A DNA stretch of 41,102 bases from Cupriavidus lacunae (GTDB lineage Bacteria > Pseudomonadota > Gammaproteobacteria > Burkholderiales > Burkholderiaceae). Positions within the stretch are counted from its first letter, which is position 1; every line of letters begins with the position of its first letter. Positions 22,965 through 30,438 of the stretch are shown here, piece after piece. Under the pieces are notes generated by a model. The model did not search any database, had not been told where the DNA came from, and saw only the letters and a list, made by a program, of their open reading frames with translations. The stretch spans positions 1 to 41,102 of the forward strand of contig NZ_QKWJ01000065.1 in NCBI RefSeq assembly GCF_003353055.1, in the 5' to 3' direction. The position numbers and the translations under genes were made by a program.

Positions 22965-24104
22965 ATGCTGCCAGACCCCCTGCCGGCCGCCGAGCTGAGC
23001 GCCCTGCTCGCCCAGCTTTACCAGGGCCCGACCGAACCCGTGCCCTGGGCCGGCTTCCTCGAAAGCATGCGCCAGCGCCTGCGCGCCGCCTTCGCCACCC
23101 TGGTGCTGCGCCACCCGGCCACCGACCGGCCAGGCCTGATCGTCAATGCCTCCGACTATGGCCCGCACCTGCCCGGCGAGCCGTCGTACAGCGAGCAGTA
23201 CTACGCGCTGTGTCCCTTCCTGGACCTGCATCCGGACCGGCTCTTCAGCGCCGACGAACTGTTCGGCGAAGCCGGCTGGCTGGCACATCCCTTCTACACG
23301 CAATACCTGGCGCCGCTGGGCCTGCGCTATATCCTGGCGGCCAACCTGGTCACGCCCGACGGCGTGGAATGCGCACTGTTCATCAGCCGCACCCACGCGG
23401 GAGAGGACTTCGGCGACGCCGACAAGTCTCTGCTGCATGGCCTGCTGCCACACCTGAAGCGCGCGATCGACCTGCATGCCGCGCTCGACGTACTGGCCTC
23501 TGAACGGTCCCTTTACGCGGATGCCGTGGACCGGCTGCAAGTCGGCACCGTCATCCTGGACGAGCACGGCAAGACCATCAGGACCAACGACGTGGCCGCC
23601 CGCCTGCTACAGGCACGCGACGGCCTCTACCTGGCAGACGGCGCGCTGCACGCGCACTGTCCGGTGGAGAACCGCAGGTTCCGCAAGATCCTGGAAAGCG
23701 CCGCTCAGGCCCACGCGCTGGCCGCGCCGCACAGCGAAGTCACCACGCTGAACCGGCCCGCCGCGCCCACGCCGCTGAGCGTGCTGGTGCGGCCGATCCC
23801 GCTCAGCTACCGCACCGAGGACAAGGCCCGCCGGCCCGCCGTGGCGGTTTTCATCCGCGATCCGGCGGGCTCGCCGCGCAACACGCACGCCAACTTGCGC
23901 AAGCTGTTCCAGCTGACGCCGACTGAGATCGAACTGGCCCTGCTGATGGTCGACGGGCTGACGCTGGATGAAGCGGCGGCGCGCCTTGGCGTCAAGAAGA
24001 ACACGGCACGCGCCCACCTGCGCGGGATCTTTGCCAAGACCGGCGCGACACGGCAGGCGGTGCTGGTGAAGATGCTGCTGTCCAGTGTGGTTGGGATGGG
24101 CTGA
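22965..24104 (+). CDS. LuxR-type transcriptional regulator 2
   Basis: A 379-residue paralogue of the regulator at 11227-12405. Shared blocks include LYQGPTEPVPW, HPATDRPGLIVNASDYG, LRYILAANL and the C-terminal HTH (LTPTEIELALLMVDGLTLDEAAARLGVKKNTARAHLRGIFAKTGATRQ, about residues 318-365). The central region VGTVILDEHGKTIRTNDVAARLL looks PAS-like. The N-terminal half probably senses a ligand. It may control the sulfation genes on one side and the DUF1329 gene on the other. Operator-like sites occur at both its 5' side (22866) and its 3' side (24119). The Shine-Dalgarno is weak. The start at 22965 is supported by alignment with the paralogue. Confidence 0.88.
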   Translation: MLPDPLPAAELSALLAQLYQGPTEPVPWAGFLESMRQRLRAAFATLVLRHPATDRPGLIVNASDYGPHLPGEPSYSEQYYALCPFLDLHPDRLFSADELFGEAGWLAHPFYTQYLAPLGLRYILAANLVTPDGVECALFISRTHAGEDFGDADKSLLHGLLPHLKRAIDLHAALDVLASERSLYADAVDRLQVGTVILDEHGKTIRTNDVAARLLQARDGLYLADGALHAHCPVENRRFRKILESAAQAHALAAPHSEVTTLNRPAAPTPLSVLVRPIPLSYRTEDKARRPAVAVFIRDPAGSPRNTHANLRKLFQLTPTEIELALLMVDGLTLDEAAARLGVKKNTARAHLRGIFAKTGATRQAVLVKMLLSSVVGMG

Positions 24105-24118
24105 GCCCCGGCCCGCCA

Positions 24119-24138
24119 CCTACTCCAAACGGACGAGT
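24119..24138. promoter_or_regulatory. Operator-like site upstream of the DUF1329 gene
   Basis: CCTACTCCAAACGGACGAGT lies 103 bp before the GTG start of the DUF1329 gene and matches the sites at 12715 and 22866 closely. Confidence 0.5.
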
Positions 24139-24241
24139 CCGGCCAGACGAGGCCCCCGCTGCCGGGTTAGTGCAAATTGAGGCCACGCTGCGGGCGTGGT
24201 GAACGACGGCAGCGTGCATCACAACTATCCAGGAGACAGAC

Positions 24242-25624
24242 GTGCAAGCCCGACCACTTAAAATCCTGCAGCATGCCGGCGTGCTGGCAGCCGGCATGCT
24301 GGCCGTGACCATCGCCACGGCCAAGATCAGCCCCGAAGACATCAAGCAACTGGACAGCAATCTCACGCCGCTGGGCGCCGAACGCGCCGCAAACAAGGAC
24401 GGCACCATCCCGGCATGGAGCGGCAAGTGGCTCGGCGCGCCGGCGGGCGTCTCCTACAAGGCGGGCGAACGCTACCCCGACCCGTACGCCGACGAGAAGC
24501 CGCTCTTTGTCATCACCGCGCAGAACATGGCGCAGTATGACAAGCACCTGACCGAAGGCCTGAAGGCGCTGTTCCGCAAGTACCCGGACACCTTCAAGCT
24601 GCCGGTCTACCCGACCCATCGCGACTTCCGCTACGACGACGGCACCTACAAGGCCATCCGCACTTACGCCCCGCAGATCGAGATGCTTGGCGAAGGCAAC
24701 GGTGTCAGGAACAGCCCGCCCACGCTGCCTTACCCCATCCCCAAGACCGGCCTGGAGCTGCTGTGGAACCTGCGCTTCGCGTCGGCGATCGAGAGCGAGC
24801 GAGCGGTCTATGACCAGGCCGTGGTCTATGCCGATGGCAAGATCGCATGGGGCAAGGTCAAGTACGAGATCTGGTCGCCCAAGGACAGCCAGAATTTCGA
24901 TGCCAAGGCGGCGCTCAATTCCCGCACCTTCTACCGGATGTACACGGAACTGCCGCTGCGCGACCGCGGCTCGATCTTCACCGGGTTCTCGCTGTACGAC
25001 AGCGCTGAGCCCGATACCAACCGGACCTGGTCCTACAATCCCGGCACGCGCCGCGTGCGCCAGGCGCCGGAGTTCGGCTACGACCAGCCGTTCGGCCCGG
25101 GCGGCTTCCGCACCGTGGACGATGATCACTTCTTCAACGGCTCGCCCGAGCGCTACGACTGGAAAATCGTCGGCAAGCGCGAACTCTATGTGCCCTACAA
25201 CAACTATCACGCGAGTTCGCCGTCGATCAAGTACAAGGACCTGCTGACCAAGGGCCATGCCGATCCGGCCCAGATGCGCTACGAACTGCATCGCGTCTGG
25301 GTGCTGGAAGCCACGCTCAAGCAAGGGTTCCGCCACCAGTACGCCAAGCGCGTGATCTTTATCGACGAGGATTCCTGGTACGGCGTGCTGGCCGACAACT
25401 ACGACAGCCGCGGCCAGCTGTGGCGCACCAACATCCAGGCCAATGTCTATGCCTACGATGCGCGCCGCTTCTACCCGACGGCGGTGTTCTTCCACGACCT
25501 GAACTCCGGCGCCTACCTGGCCGACCGGCTGACCAACGAAGGCCAGCCGCCACGGCTGAACAGCGATCCCAAGTTCGTGGAAGCGTACTTCGCGCCTGAC
25601 GCGCTGCGCGGCGCGGGGAACTGA
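24242..25624 (+). CDS. DUF1329 outer-membrane-associated protein
   Basis: A 460-residue DUF1329 protein. It has an N-terminal export signal (LKILQHAGVLAAGMLAVTI, about residues 6-24), then KISPEDIKQLDSNLTPLGAERAANKDGTIPAWSG, the usual mature N-terminus, and GTRRVRQAPEFGYDQPF and YAKRVIFIDEDSW further on. These proteins fold like LolA/LolB-type lipid binders and are frequently found with DUF1302 proteins in clusters for hydrophobic substrates; a role in moving substrate through the envelope is inferred. The partner DUF1302 gene is 5.8 kb away rather than adjacent. The start is GTG, with CCAGGAGACAGA upstream. A hairpin follows at 25641-25666. Confidence 0.9.
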   Translation: MQARPLKILQHAGVLAAGMLAVTIATAKISPEDIKQLDSNLTPLGAERAANKDGTIPAWSGKWLGAPAGVSYKAGERYPDPYADEKPLFVITAQNMAQYDKHLTEGLKALFRKYPDTFKLPVYPTHRDFRYDDGTYKAIRTYAPQIEMLGEGNGVRNSPPTLPYPIPKTGLELLWNLRFASAIESERAVYDQAVVYADGKIAWGKVKYEIWSPKDSQNFDAKAALNSRTFYRMYTELPLRDRGSIFTGFSLYDSAEPDTNRTWSYNPGTRRVRQAPEFGYDQPFGPGGFRTVDDDHFFNGSPERYDWKIVGKRELYVPYNNYHASSPSIKYKDLLTKGHADPAQMRYELHRVWVLEATLKQGFRHQYAKRVIFIDEDSWYGVLADNYDSRGQLWRTNIQANVYAYDARRFYPTAVFFHDLNSGAYLADRLTNEGQPPRLNSDPKFVEAYFAPDALRGAGN

Positions 25625-25640
25625 AGTACGACGAAGGACG

Positions 25641-25666
25641 GGCCTTGGCGGTTGACCGCCAGGGCC
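25641..25666. terminator. Hairpin after the DUF1329 gene
   Basis: GGCCTTGGCGGT-TG-ACCGCCAGGGCC forms a 12-bp stem with one T-G wobble, 16 bp after the DUF1329 stop. T-rich but interrupted sequence follows. It is a probable terminator. Confidence 0.5.
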
Positions 25667-25699
25667 GCCTGCGGTTGGTTGTTGTGCTTGGGGGGGCGC

Positions 25700-26056
25700 G
25701 GGCTGTTTCGCCGGCGTAGCCGGCGGGGCTTCCTGCTCGGTGGGTTGGTTATGTAGGTCGGGTTCGATGTTGTCGTAGGTTTGACGGCCTGGTTCCGCCC
25801 TGCTGGGCGGGTCACTTTTTGTCCGAGCGACAAAAAGTAACCAAAAAACGCGTCGCCTCAGGCGGCTGGCCACCAATTTGGTGGTGGGGGTGGTTCGGGC
25901 GGCGGTGCTTGCCGTTTGGCGTGATTGGCCGTTCGAGCCTGCTACGCACCCTGTCTGTGCCCACATCAACGGACTATTGGACGAACCCGACTTTAGGCTG
26001 TTGGCAGCCTGCTAAGTACCGCGTCGGTGGGACGCCTTCGGCTGCGCTTCGCGCCG
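25700..26056 (+). repeat. Long intergenic repeat, left arm
   Basis: About 360 bp that recurs in inverted orientation at 26184-26540. Shared blocks, in order, are the CGCCGGCGTAGCCGGCGG palindrome, the TGTAGGTCGGGTTCGATG block, the GGCGGGTCACTTTTTGTC hairpin (stem 25814-25823 with 25829-25838), CGTCGCCTCAGGCGGCTGGCC, GAGCCTGCTACGCACCCTGT and GACTATTGGACGAACCCGAC. No convincing gene is present, so this looks like a non-coding dispersed element. Exact ends are approximate. Confidence 0.8.
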
Positions 26057-26183
26057 GCCCTAACGTGGCAGGCGGACGGCCACGTCCTAATTTGCGCTCT
26101 TTTTTTTGGGCCCTGCATGACGACCGCGCCATGCGAGCGCAGCGACGCACTCCGTGCCAGTGCCTTCGACCTACGATACTGAG

Positions 26184-26540
26184 TGCGCGCAGCGCAGCCG
26201 TAGGCGTCCCACCGATAACGTGTTTAGCAGGCTGCCAATAGCCTAAAGTCGGGTTCGTCCAATAGTCCGTCGACGTAGGCACCGGACAGGGTGCGTAGCA
26301 GGCTCGAACCACCCACCACATCGAACGGAAATCACCACCGCCCGAATCACCAACACCGTGGAATGGATGGCCAGCCGCCTGAGGCGACGCGCTTTTTGGT
26401 TACTTTTTGTCGCTCCGGACAAAAAGTGACCCGCCCAGCAGGGCGGAACCAGGCGCTTAATCCTACGACAACATCGAACCCGACCTACATACCCAAGCAA
26501 GCCAACGACCAGGAGCCCCGCCGGCTACGCCGGCGAAGCA
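26184..26540 (-). repeat. Long intergenic repeat, right arm (inverted)
   Basis: An inverted copy of 25700-26056, separated from it by about 127 bp that contains an eight-T run (26101-26108). Its internal hairpin is 26402-26411 with 26418-26427. Divergence between arms (scattered substitutions and short indels) argues against a recent duplication. The stretch 25625-26672 carries no protein-coding gene that I can support. Confidence 0.8.
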
Positions 26541-26590
26541 CGATAACCAACCTCACCGCGCCAACCCCAACCCCACCTTCATCCACCCGG

Positions 26591-26610
26591 ACTCGTCCAT
26601 TCAGGGTATG
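26591..26610. promoter_or_regulatory. Operator-like site upstream of the SRPBCC gene
   Basis: ACTCGTCCATTCAGGGTATG matches the cluster consensus at 12 of 20 positions (counting the variable purine), including TCGTCC, and ends 62 bp before the SRPBCC start. It is the weakest of the sites listed near a gene start. Confidence 0.35.
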
Positions 26611-26672
26611 CGAACCCCAGGCACATGGCTTTAGTGTGTCCCTTCCCAATGACTTTCATAAAGGAGGGGCCA

Positions 26673-27152
26673 ATGGCCAAAGCCGAGAATCTCGTGACGT
26701 CGATCCAGGTGGAAATCGACGCGCCGGTATCGCTGGTGTGGGAAGTGCTGACCGACTTTGCTCGCTACGCGGAATGGAATACGTTCTGCCCGGGTCTGGA
26801 GACCACCGGTCGCCTCGGCGACATGGTGTACATGCAGGTGCGCATCCCGGGCACCGACCAGGTCATCCCGGTCAACGAGTACCTGGTGGCGTGGGAGCCG
26901 GAGCGCCTGCTTTCATGGGAGCAGCGCCCGACTGACGAGAACAAGGACGCCGCCCGGCGCGACCAGTACCTGGAAGCCATCGGCGCCGGGCGCACCCGCT
27001 ACTTCACCACTGACCTGTTCCTGGGGCTGAATGCGGAGACCATCATGCGCGAGCACGGTGCCTGGGTGAAGCAGGGATTCGACCAGGTGGCACGCGACAT
27101 CAAGGCGCGCGCGGAAGCGCTGAATGCGCAACGGCAGCCTGGCCGGGTCTGA
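26673..27152 (+). CDS. SRPBCC-family (START-like) protein
   Basis: A 159-residue SRPBCC/polyketide-cyclase-like protein. The opening VTSIQVEIDAPVSLVWEVLTDFARYAEWNTFCPGLE (about residues 8-43) is the standard fold signature, and the C-terminal helix HGAWVKQGFDQVARDIKARAEAL closes the hydrophobic cavity. Such proteins bind lipids, sterols or polyketides, and some act as cyclases. In this cluster a steroid-like ligand is a reasonable guess. I chose the ATG at 26673 because of the strong AAGGAGG RBS just before it; starts at 26625 and 26649 are less likely. It follows the inverted repeat region and appears monocistronic. Confidence 0.87.
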   Translation: MAKAENLVTSIQVEIDAPVSLVWEVLTDFARYAEWNTFCPGLETTGRLGDMVYMQVRIPGTDQVIPVNEYLVAWEPERLLSWEQRPTDENKDAARRDQYLEAIGAGRTRYFTTDLFLGLNAETIMREHGAWVKQGFDQVARDIKARAEALNAQRQPGRV

Positions 27153-27203
27153 CGGTAAGTCGTAGTTCGTCGATTGGCCTGGACATGCAGGCCAATCGGC
27201 CCG

Positions 27204-27440
27204 TCATTGCGGGGGACGCTGGCTCAGCACCACCAGCGCGGCGACGCCGCGGCTGCGCACGCAGGCGTCGTCGCAGCGCTGCTGCGCCGAATCGGCAGAG
27301 AGCATGCTGACAACGGACCTGTCGTCCTGGCTGACATACGTCGTGGCGGGGCCGTCGTCCACGGCCAACGCCCAGGCCACGCCCATTGCGGCGCCAGCCC
27401 CGGCCAGGCCCGCTGCCCAACGAAATCCGAGTTGCTTCAT
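27204..27440 (-). CDS. Small exported or membrane-anchored protein
   Basis: A 78-residue protein not recognised from any family. Residues 1-27 (MKQLGFRW, then AAGLAGAGAAMGVAWALAV) form a signal peptide or a single transmembrane anchor. The rest is a short periplasmic tail with one close cysteine pair (CDDAC, 56-60), suggesting a disulfide. The strong RBS GGAGGAGACAGCG before the ATG supports that it is real. Among the best operators of the cluster (27514-27533) lies 73 bp upstream, so it probably belongs to the same regulon. Function unknown. Confidence 0.7.
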   Translation of the reverse strand: MKQLGFRWAAGLAGAGAAMGVAWALAVDDGPATTYVSQDDRSVVSMLSADSAQQRCDDACVRSRGVAALVVLSQRPPQ

Positions 27441-27513
27441 CGCTGTCTCCTCCGCACCCTGTGCTGGGTGTTGATGCTTCTGAAAGCATCGTAGTCAGCG
27501 CCGGTCCGAAACT

Positions 27514-27533
27514 CTTCGTCCGAGCAGACTAAG
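27514..27533. promoter_or_regulatory. Operator dyad upstream of the small exported protein gene
   Basis: CTTCGTCCGAGCAGACTAAG differs from the reverse complement of 19941-19960 at only two positions. It lies 73 bp before the start of the 78-residue gene and overlaps the 3' end of the tetR-family gene. Confidence 0.7.
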
Positions 27534-28182
27534 GGGTATCCCGCACCAGCGTCGGGTCGAAAGTGGCGTTAGGTCGACAGGAAAGGGAGGCGGGCAGCGC
27601 CGGATGCGACCGCACATCATGCCCTTGATATAGCCGGGCCAGCGATGCGGCGCAGCCGGACAGACCAGACGGCGCCAGGTGCATGGCATGCGCACTCAGC
27701 AAGCCCCACAGGTGCGCCATCAGCACGTTGGACAGGCCGGGCGCCGGCAGCAGCGCCGCCAGGGTTCCGCGCAGCGCCTCGACGCCCGCCAGCACGCGCG
27801 CGCGCAGCGGGCAAAGCTCGCAGGCATCGCCACACTTGTGCTGCAGCAGCGCCGCCAGCAGGCTCACATGGCGCGCGAGGTCATCGCCGTGGAGCAAGGT
27901 CGCAAGCGCCTGCTCCAGCGCTCCGGGGCCAGTGCCGGCGCGGCCCTGCGCCAGCGGCGCCAGCCGCGTGGCGAAGTCGTTCTCGGCGCATGACAGCAGC
28001 GCGCCCAGCAGCTCGGTTCGGGAACGGAAATGCCCGTAGACGGCCCCGCGCGTCATGCCGATGGCACGGGCCACGTCGTCCACCGTGACGCAATGCAGGC
28101 CGCGGTGCCGGATCAGCTGCTGCGCGCTGGCCAGGATGCGCGCGCGCGTGACGGCGGCATCCTCGCGGGTGTGGCGGGCCAT
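27529..28182 (-). CDS. TetR-family transcriptional regulator
   Basis: A 217-residue TetR/AcrR regulator. The N-terminal HTH (TRARILASAQQLIRHRG, then VTVDDVARAIGMTRGAVYGHFRSRTELLGALL, residues 12-63) is clear; the C-terminal ligand domain contains several cysteines (CGDACELC). It is the last gene of a minus-strand operon with C-C hydrolase, SDR and ketosteroid isomerase, 13 bp after the isomerase. A repressor responding to a pathway intermediate is likely. KstR-type repressors of steroid catabolism are also TetR proteins, but the similarity seen here is only at family level. Confidence 0.88.
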   Translation of the reverse strand: MARHTREDAAVTRARILASAQQLIRHRGLHCVTVDDVARAIGMTRGAVYGHFRSRTELLGALLSCAENDFATRLAPLAQGRAGTGPGALEQALATLLHGDDLARHVSLLAALLQHKCGDACELCPLRARVLAGVEALRGTLAALLPAPGLSNVLMAHLWGLLSAHAMHLAPSGLSGCAASLARLYQGHDVRSHPALPASLSCRPNATFDPTLVRDTP

Positions 28183-28195
28183 CGGCGCAGCGGGC

Positions 28196-28582
28196 TCAGA
28201 GGAAATGCACGTCGTCCGGTGCCCAGTGAGCGCGCATGCTGCGGATGCGGCCGTCTGCGCCGAACGTCATGATGTCGGTCACGTCGATGCGGGCCGGCCG
28301 CCCTTCCAGGCTGACATGCACCGCGAAGGTCAGCGCGGCGGCGTCGCCGTGCGAGCCGCGCGGCGGCGCCACCACCTCCAGGCGCGCGCCCAGCGCCGTG
28401 GTGTGCTGGTAGAAGGCCAGGATGGCGGGCTTGCCGGCGATCGGCTGCGCGCCGACCGGGTCTTCCACGGTGGCATCGTCAGCGTAAAGCGCGGCAACGC
28501 CCTGCGCGTCACCGGCGTTGAAGCGCTCGACATAGGCGAGCAGCGTGGCTTTCATCGCGGTGCTATCAGTGCCATGGGTCAT
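28196..28582 (-). CDS. ksi: Steroid delta5-3-ketoisomerase (KSI)
   Basis: A 128-residue protein very like Comamonas KSI: YVERFNAGDAQGVAALYADD, ATVEDPVGAQPIAGKPAI, and a C-terminal SMRAHW segment. All three catalytic residues of KSI have equivalents: Tyr 17 (Tyr14), Asp 41 in VEDPVG (Asp38) and Asp 103 in VTDIMTF (Asp99). It shifts the C5-C6 double bond of a 3-keto-delta5-steroid into conjugation as the delta4-3-ketone, the substrate for delta1-dehydrogenation. This is the clearest single sign that the cluster handles steroids. The RBS AAGGAGAA lies 5 bp before the ATG. It is co-transcribed with an SDR upstream and tetR downstream. Confidence 0.9.
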   Translation of the reverse strand: MTHGTDSTAMKATLLAYVERFNAGDAQGVAALYADDATVEDPVGAQPIAGKPAILAFYQHTTALGARLEVVAPPRGSHGDAAALTFAVHVSLEGRPARIDVTDIMTFGADGRIRSMRAHWAPDDVHFL

Positions 28583-28604
28583 CGGGTTCTCCTTGTCCTG
28601 TGAT

Positions 28605-29390
28605 TCAGCGCGCGGTGTAGCCGCCGTCGATCACCAGCTCGGCACCGGTGACGTAACGCCCCGCGTCGGACACGAGGTACAGGATGCCCGCCGCGATGTC
28701 GCGCGGCTGGCCCACCTTGCCCGCGGGCGTCTGTCCGCCCAGGTAGTCGAACAGCGCCTCGCCCTGGCCCGAAGCCTGGGCCACGTGTTCGAGCATTGGC
28801 GTGCGGATATAGCCGGGATGGATCGAGTTGGCGCGAATGCCCTTGCCGGCGTAGAGCATGGCATCGGTCTTGGCCATCATCCGCACCGCGGCCTTGGACG
28901 CGTGATAAGGCGGCACGTCCGGCCCGCCCGCGATGCCGTACATCGACGACACATTGACAATGGCGCCGCCGCCGGCGCGTTCCATGTGCGCAATGGCATG
29001 CTTGGTGCACAGGAAGGTGCCGGTCACGTTGACCGCCATCACCTGCTGCCATTGCTCCAGCGCCAGCTCATGGGTCGGCGCATTGGGCCCCTCGATGCCG
29101 GCGTTGTTCACCAGGATGCCAAGGCCGCCGAAGCGCGCCGCGATCTCCGCGAACACGCGCGTCACCTCGCCTTCGCTGGTGACGTCGAGCTTCCAGAACG
29201 CGGCCTCGCCGCCTTCGGCGCAGATGGCTTCGGCGGTGGCCTTGCCGTCGGCTTCCAGCACGTCGAGCACGGCGACCTTCGCGCCGGCCGCTGCCAGCAT
29301 GCGCGCGGTTTCCGCACCGATGCCGCGCGCGGCGCCGGTGATGGCGGCCACCTTGCCGCGCAGATCGAACAGGTTATACGGGTATTCCAT
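28605..29390 (-). CDS. Classical SDR oxidoreductase
   Basis: A 261-residue short-chain dehydrogenase with TGAARGIG (17-24), NNAG, SSMYGIAGG and the YHASK active site; HPGYIRTPML and a C-terminal GAELVIDGGYTAR complete the fold. The start at 29390 follows CAGGAGACATC. It may be a 3- or 17-hydroxysteroid dehydrogenase, or act on a ring-opened intermediate; the sequence does not discriminate. It lies 39 bp after the C-C hydrolase and 22 bp before the KSI gene in one operon. Confidence 0.87.
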   Translation of the reverse strand: MEYPYNLFDLRGKVAAITGAARGIGAETARMLAAAGAKVAVLDVLEADGKATAEAICAEGGEAAFWKLDVTSEGEVTRVFAEIAARFGGLGILVNNAGIEGPNAPTHELALEQWQQVMAVNVTGTFLCTKHAIAHMERAGGGAIVNVSSMYGIAGGPDVPPYHASKAAVRMMAKTDAMLYAGKGIRANSIHPGYIRTPMLEHVAQASGQGEALFDYLGGQTPAGKVGQPRDIAAGILYLVSDAGRYVTGAELVIDGGYTAR

Positions 29391-29429
29391 GATGTCTCCT
29401 GGGTCTTGTTGTGTGGGCGTGGGCGCCAA

Positions 29430-30311
29430 TTATGCCGCGCCGTTCTGGGCAGTATCCGCCAGGAAGCCGAGACATTCGCGATTGAAATAGGCTGCGTGCT
29501 CAACCATCACCCAGTGGCCGCAGCGGTTGATCATGACAAAGCGCGCGTCGGCGCAGCCGCTCAGGAACTTCGCGGCGCCGGACGCGGGATTGAACTGGTC
29601 CTCGGTGCCCCAGAAGCCCAGCACCGGGCACCGGATCTCGCCCAGCCGCGCGGTCAGGTTCGGCACCTTCATGGTGGCCAGCACCTCGCGCGGCTGCTCG
29701 CGGCACACCGCCATGCGCTCGTCGACCAGCGCGTCGGTGACCAGGCTGGCGTCGTGCACCAGCAGCTGCAGCAGCTGCCGCATGGTGTCCGGGTTCATGT
29801 GCCCGCCGGTAAACAGCGACACCATGTGCTGGATGCCCGCCATCTGGAAGTAGGTTTCGCGCTCTTCCACGCCGCCGGGCGCCATCATCACCAGGCGGCT
29901 GACATGCTTCGGGAAATCCAGCGCGTACTGCAGAGCGATGGCGCCGCCAAGCGAGTTGCCCACCAGCACGCAGCGCGGCAGCTCCAGTGCCAACAACTGC
30001 TCGCGCAGCGCGGCGACGAAGAAGTCCAGGGTGTACTCGACATCGTCCGGCTTGGACGACAGGCCATACCCGGGCAGGTCCACCACCACGGTGCGGAAAC
30101 CCGCCACGGCGAAGGCCGGCACGTTATGGCGGAAGTTGCTGTGCCCGCTCGCGCCCGGACCGCTGCCGTGGATGAAGACCACCGGCTCGCCGCTGCCGGA
30201 GTCCAGGCAGTGCAGGCGCAGGCCCGTGGAAGTGGTGGTGAAGCGCCCGACCGGCAGGTTCGGGTGTGGGGATGCAGGCGTGGAGGGCGTGAGCTGCGAG
30301 GTAGCGGACAT
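29430..30311 (-). CDS. Meta-cleavage-product C-C bond hydrolase (HsaD/TesD/BphD-like)
   Basis: A 293-residue alpha/beta hydrolase of the MCP-hydrolase class. The oxyanion region is FIHGSGPGASGHSNF (46-60), the nucleophile Ser is in GNSLGG (about 120), the catalytic Asp in GTEDQFNP (about 237) and the His in CGHWVMVEHAAYFNR (about 265). This set is that of BphD and HsaD, which cut the C-C bond of the extradiol ring-cleavage product. In the steroid pathway TesD/HsaD yields a C5 dienoate, the substrate of the MhpD-like hydratase encoded at 33008. The ATG at 30311 has GGGAGA upstream. A divergent SDR gene starts 128 bp away. Confidence 0.88.
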   Translation of the reverse strand: MSATSQLTPSTPASPHPNLPVGRFTTTSTGLRLHCLDSGSGEPVVFIHGSGPGASGHSNFRHNVPAFAVAGFRTVVVDLPGYGLSSKPDDVEYTLDFFVAALREQLLALELPRCVLVGNSLGGAIALQYALDFPKHVSRLVMMAPGGVEERETYFQMAGIQHMVSLFTGGHMNPDTMRQLLQLLVHDASLVTDALVDERMAVCREQPREVLATMKVPNLTARLGEIRCPVLGFWGTEDQFNPASGAAKFLSGCADARFVMINRCGHWVMVEHAAYFNRECLGFLADTAQNGAA

Positions 30312-30364
30312 GAGGGCGTCTCCCGTGGTTTGCCCAGCATATTGCGCAGCGCCGGCACCCCGGG

Positions 30365-30384
30365 CATCGTTCATTCGGACTACG
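30365..30384. promoter_or_regulatory. Operator-like dyad between hydrolase and SDR genes
   Basis: CATCGTTCATTCGGACTACG keeps 14 of 20 consensus positions, including CGGACTA. It lies 53 bp upstream of the hydrolase start (minus strand) and 54 bp upstream of the SDR start (plus strand), i.e. in the middle of a divergent promoter region. Confidence 0.55.
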
Positions 30385-30438
30385 AGCCGGACGGCCACTT
30401 CTCCTACGATGGGCGCTCCATGCATCCAGGGGGAGCCC

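Noticed and set aside
25819..26241. Open frames inside the inverted repeat region
   Set aside because: They contain the repeat's palindromes, have mirrored near-copies in the opposite arm and lack RBS or family similarity.
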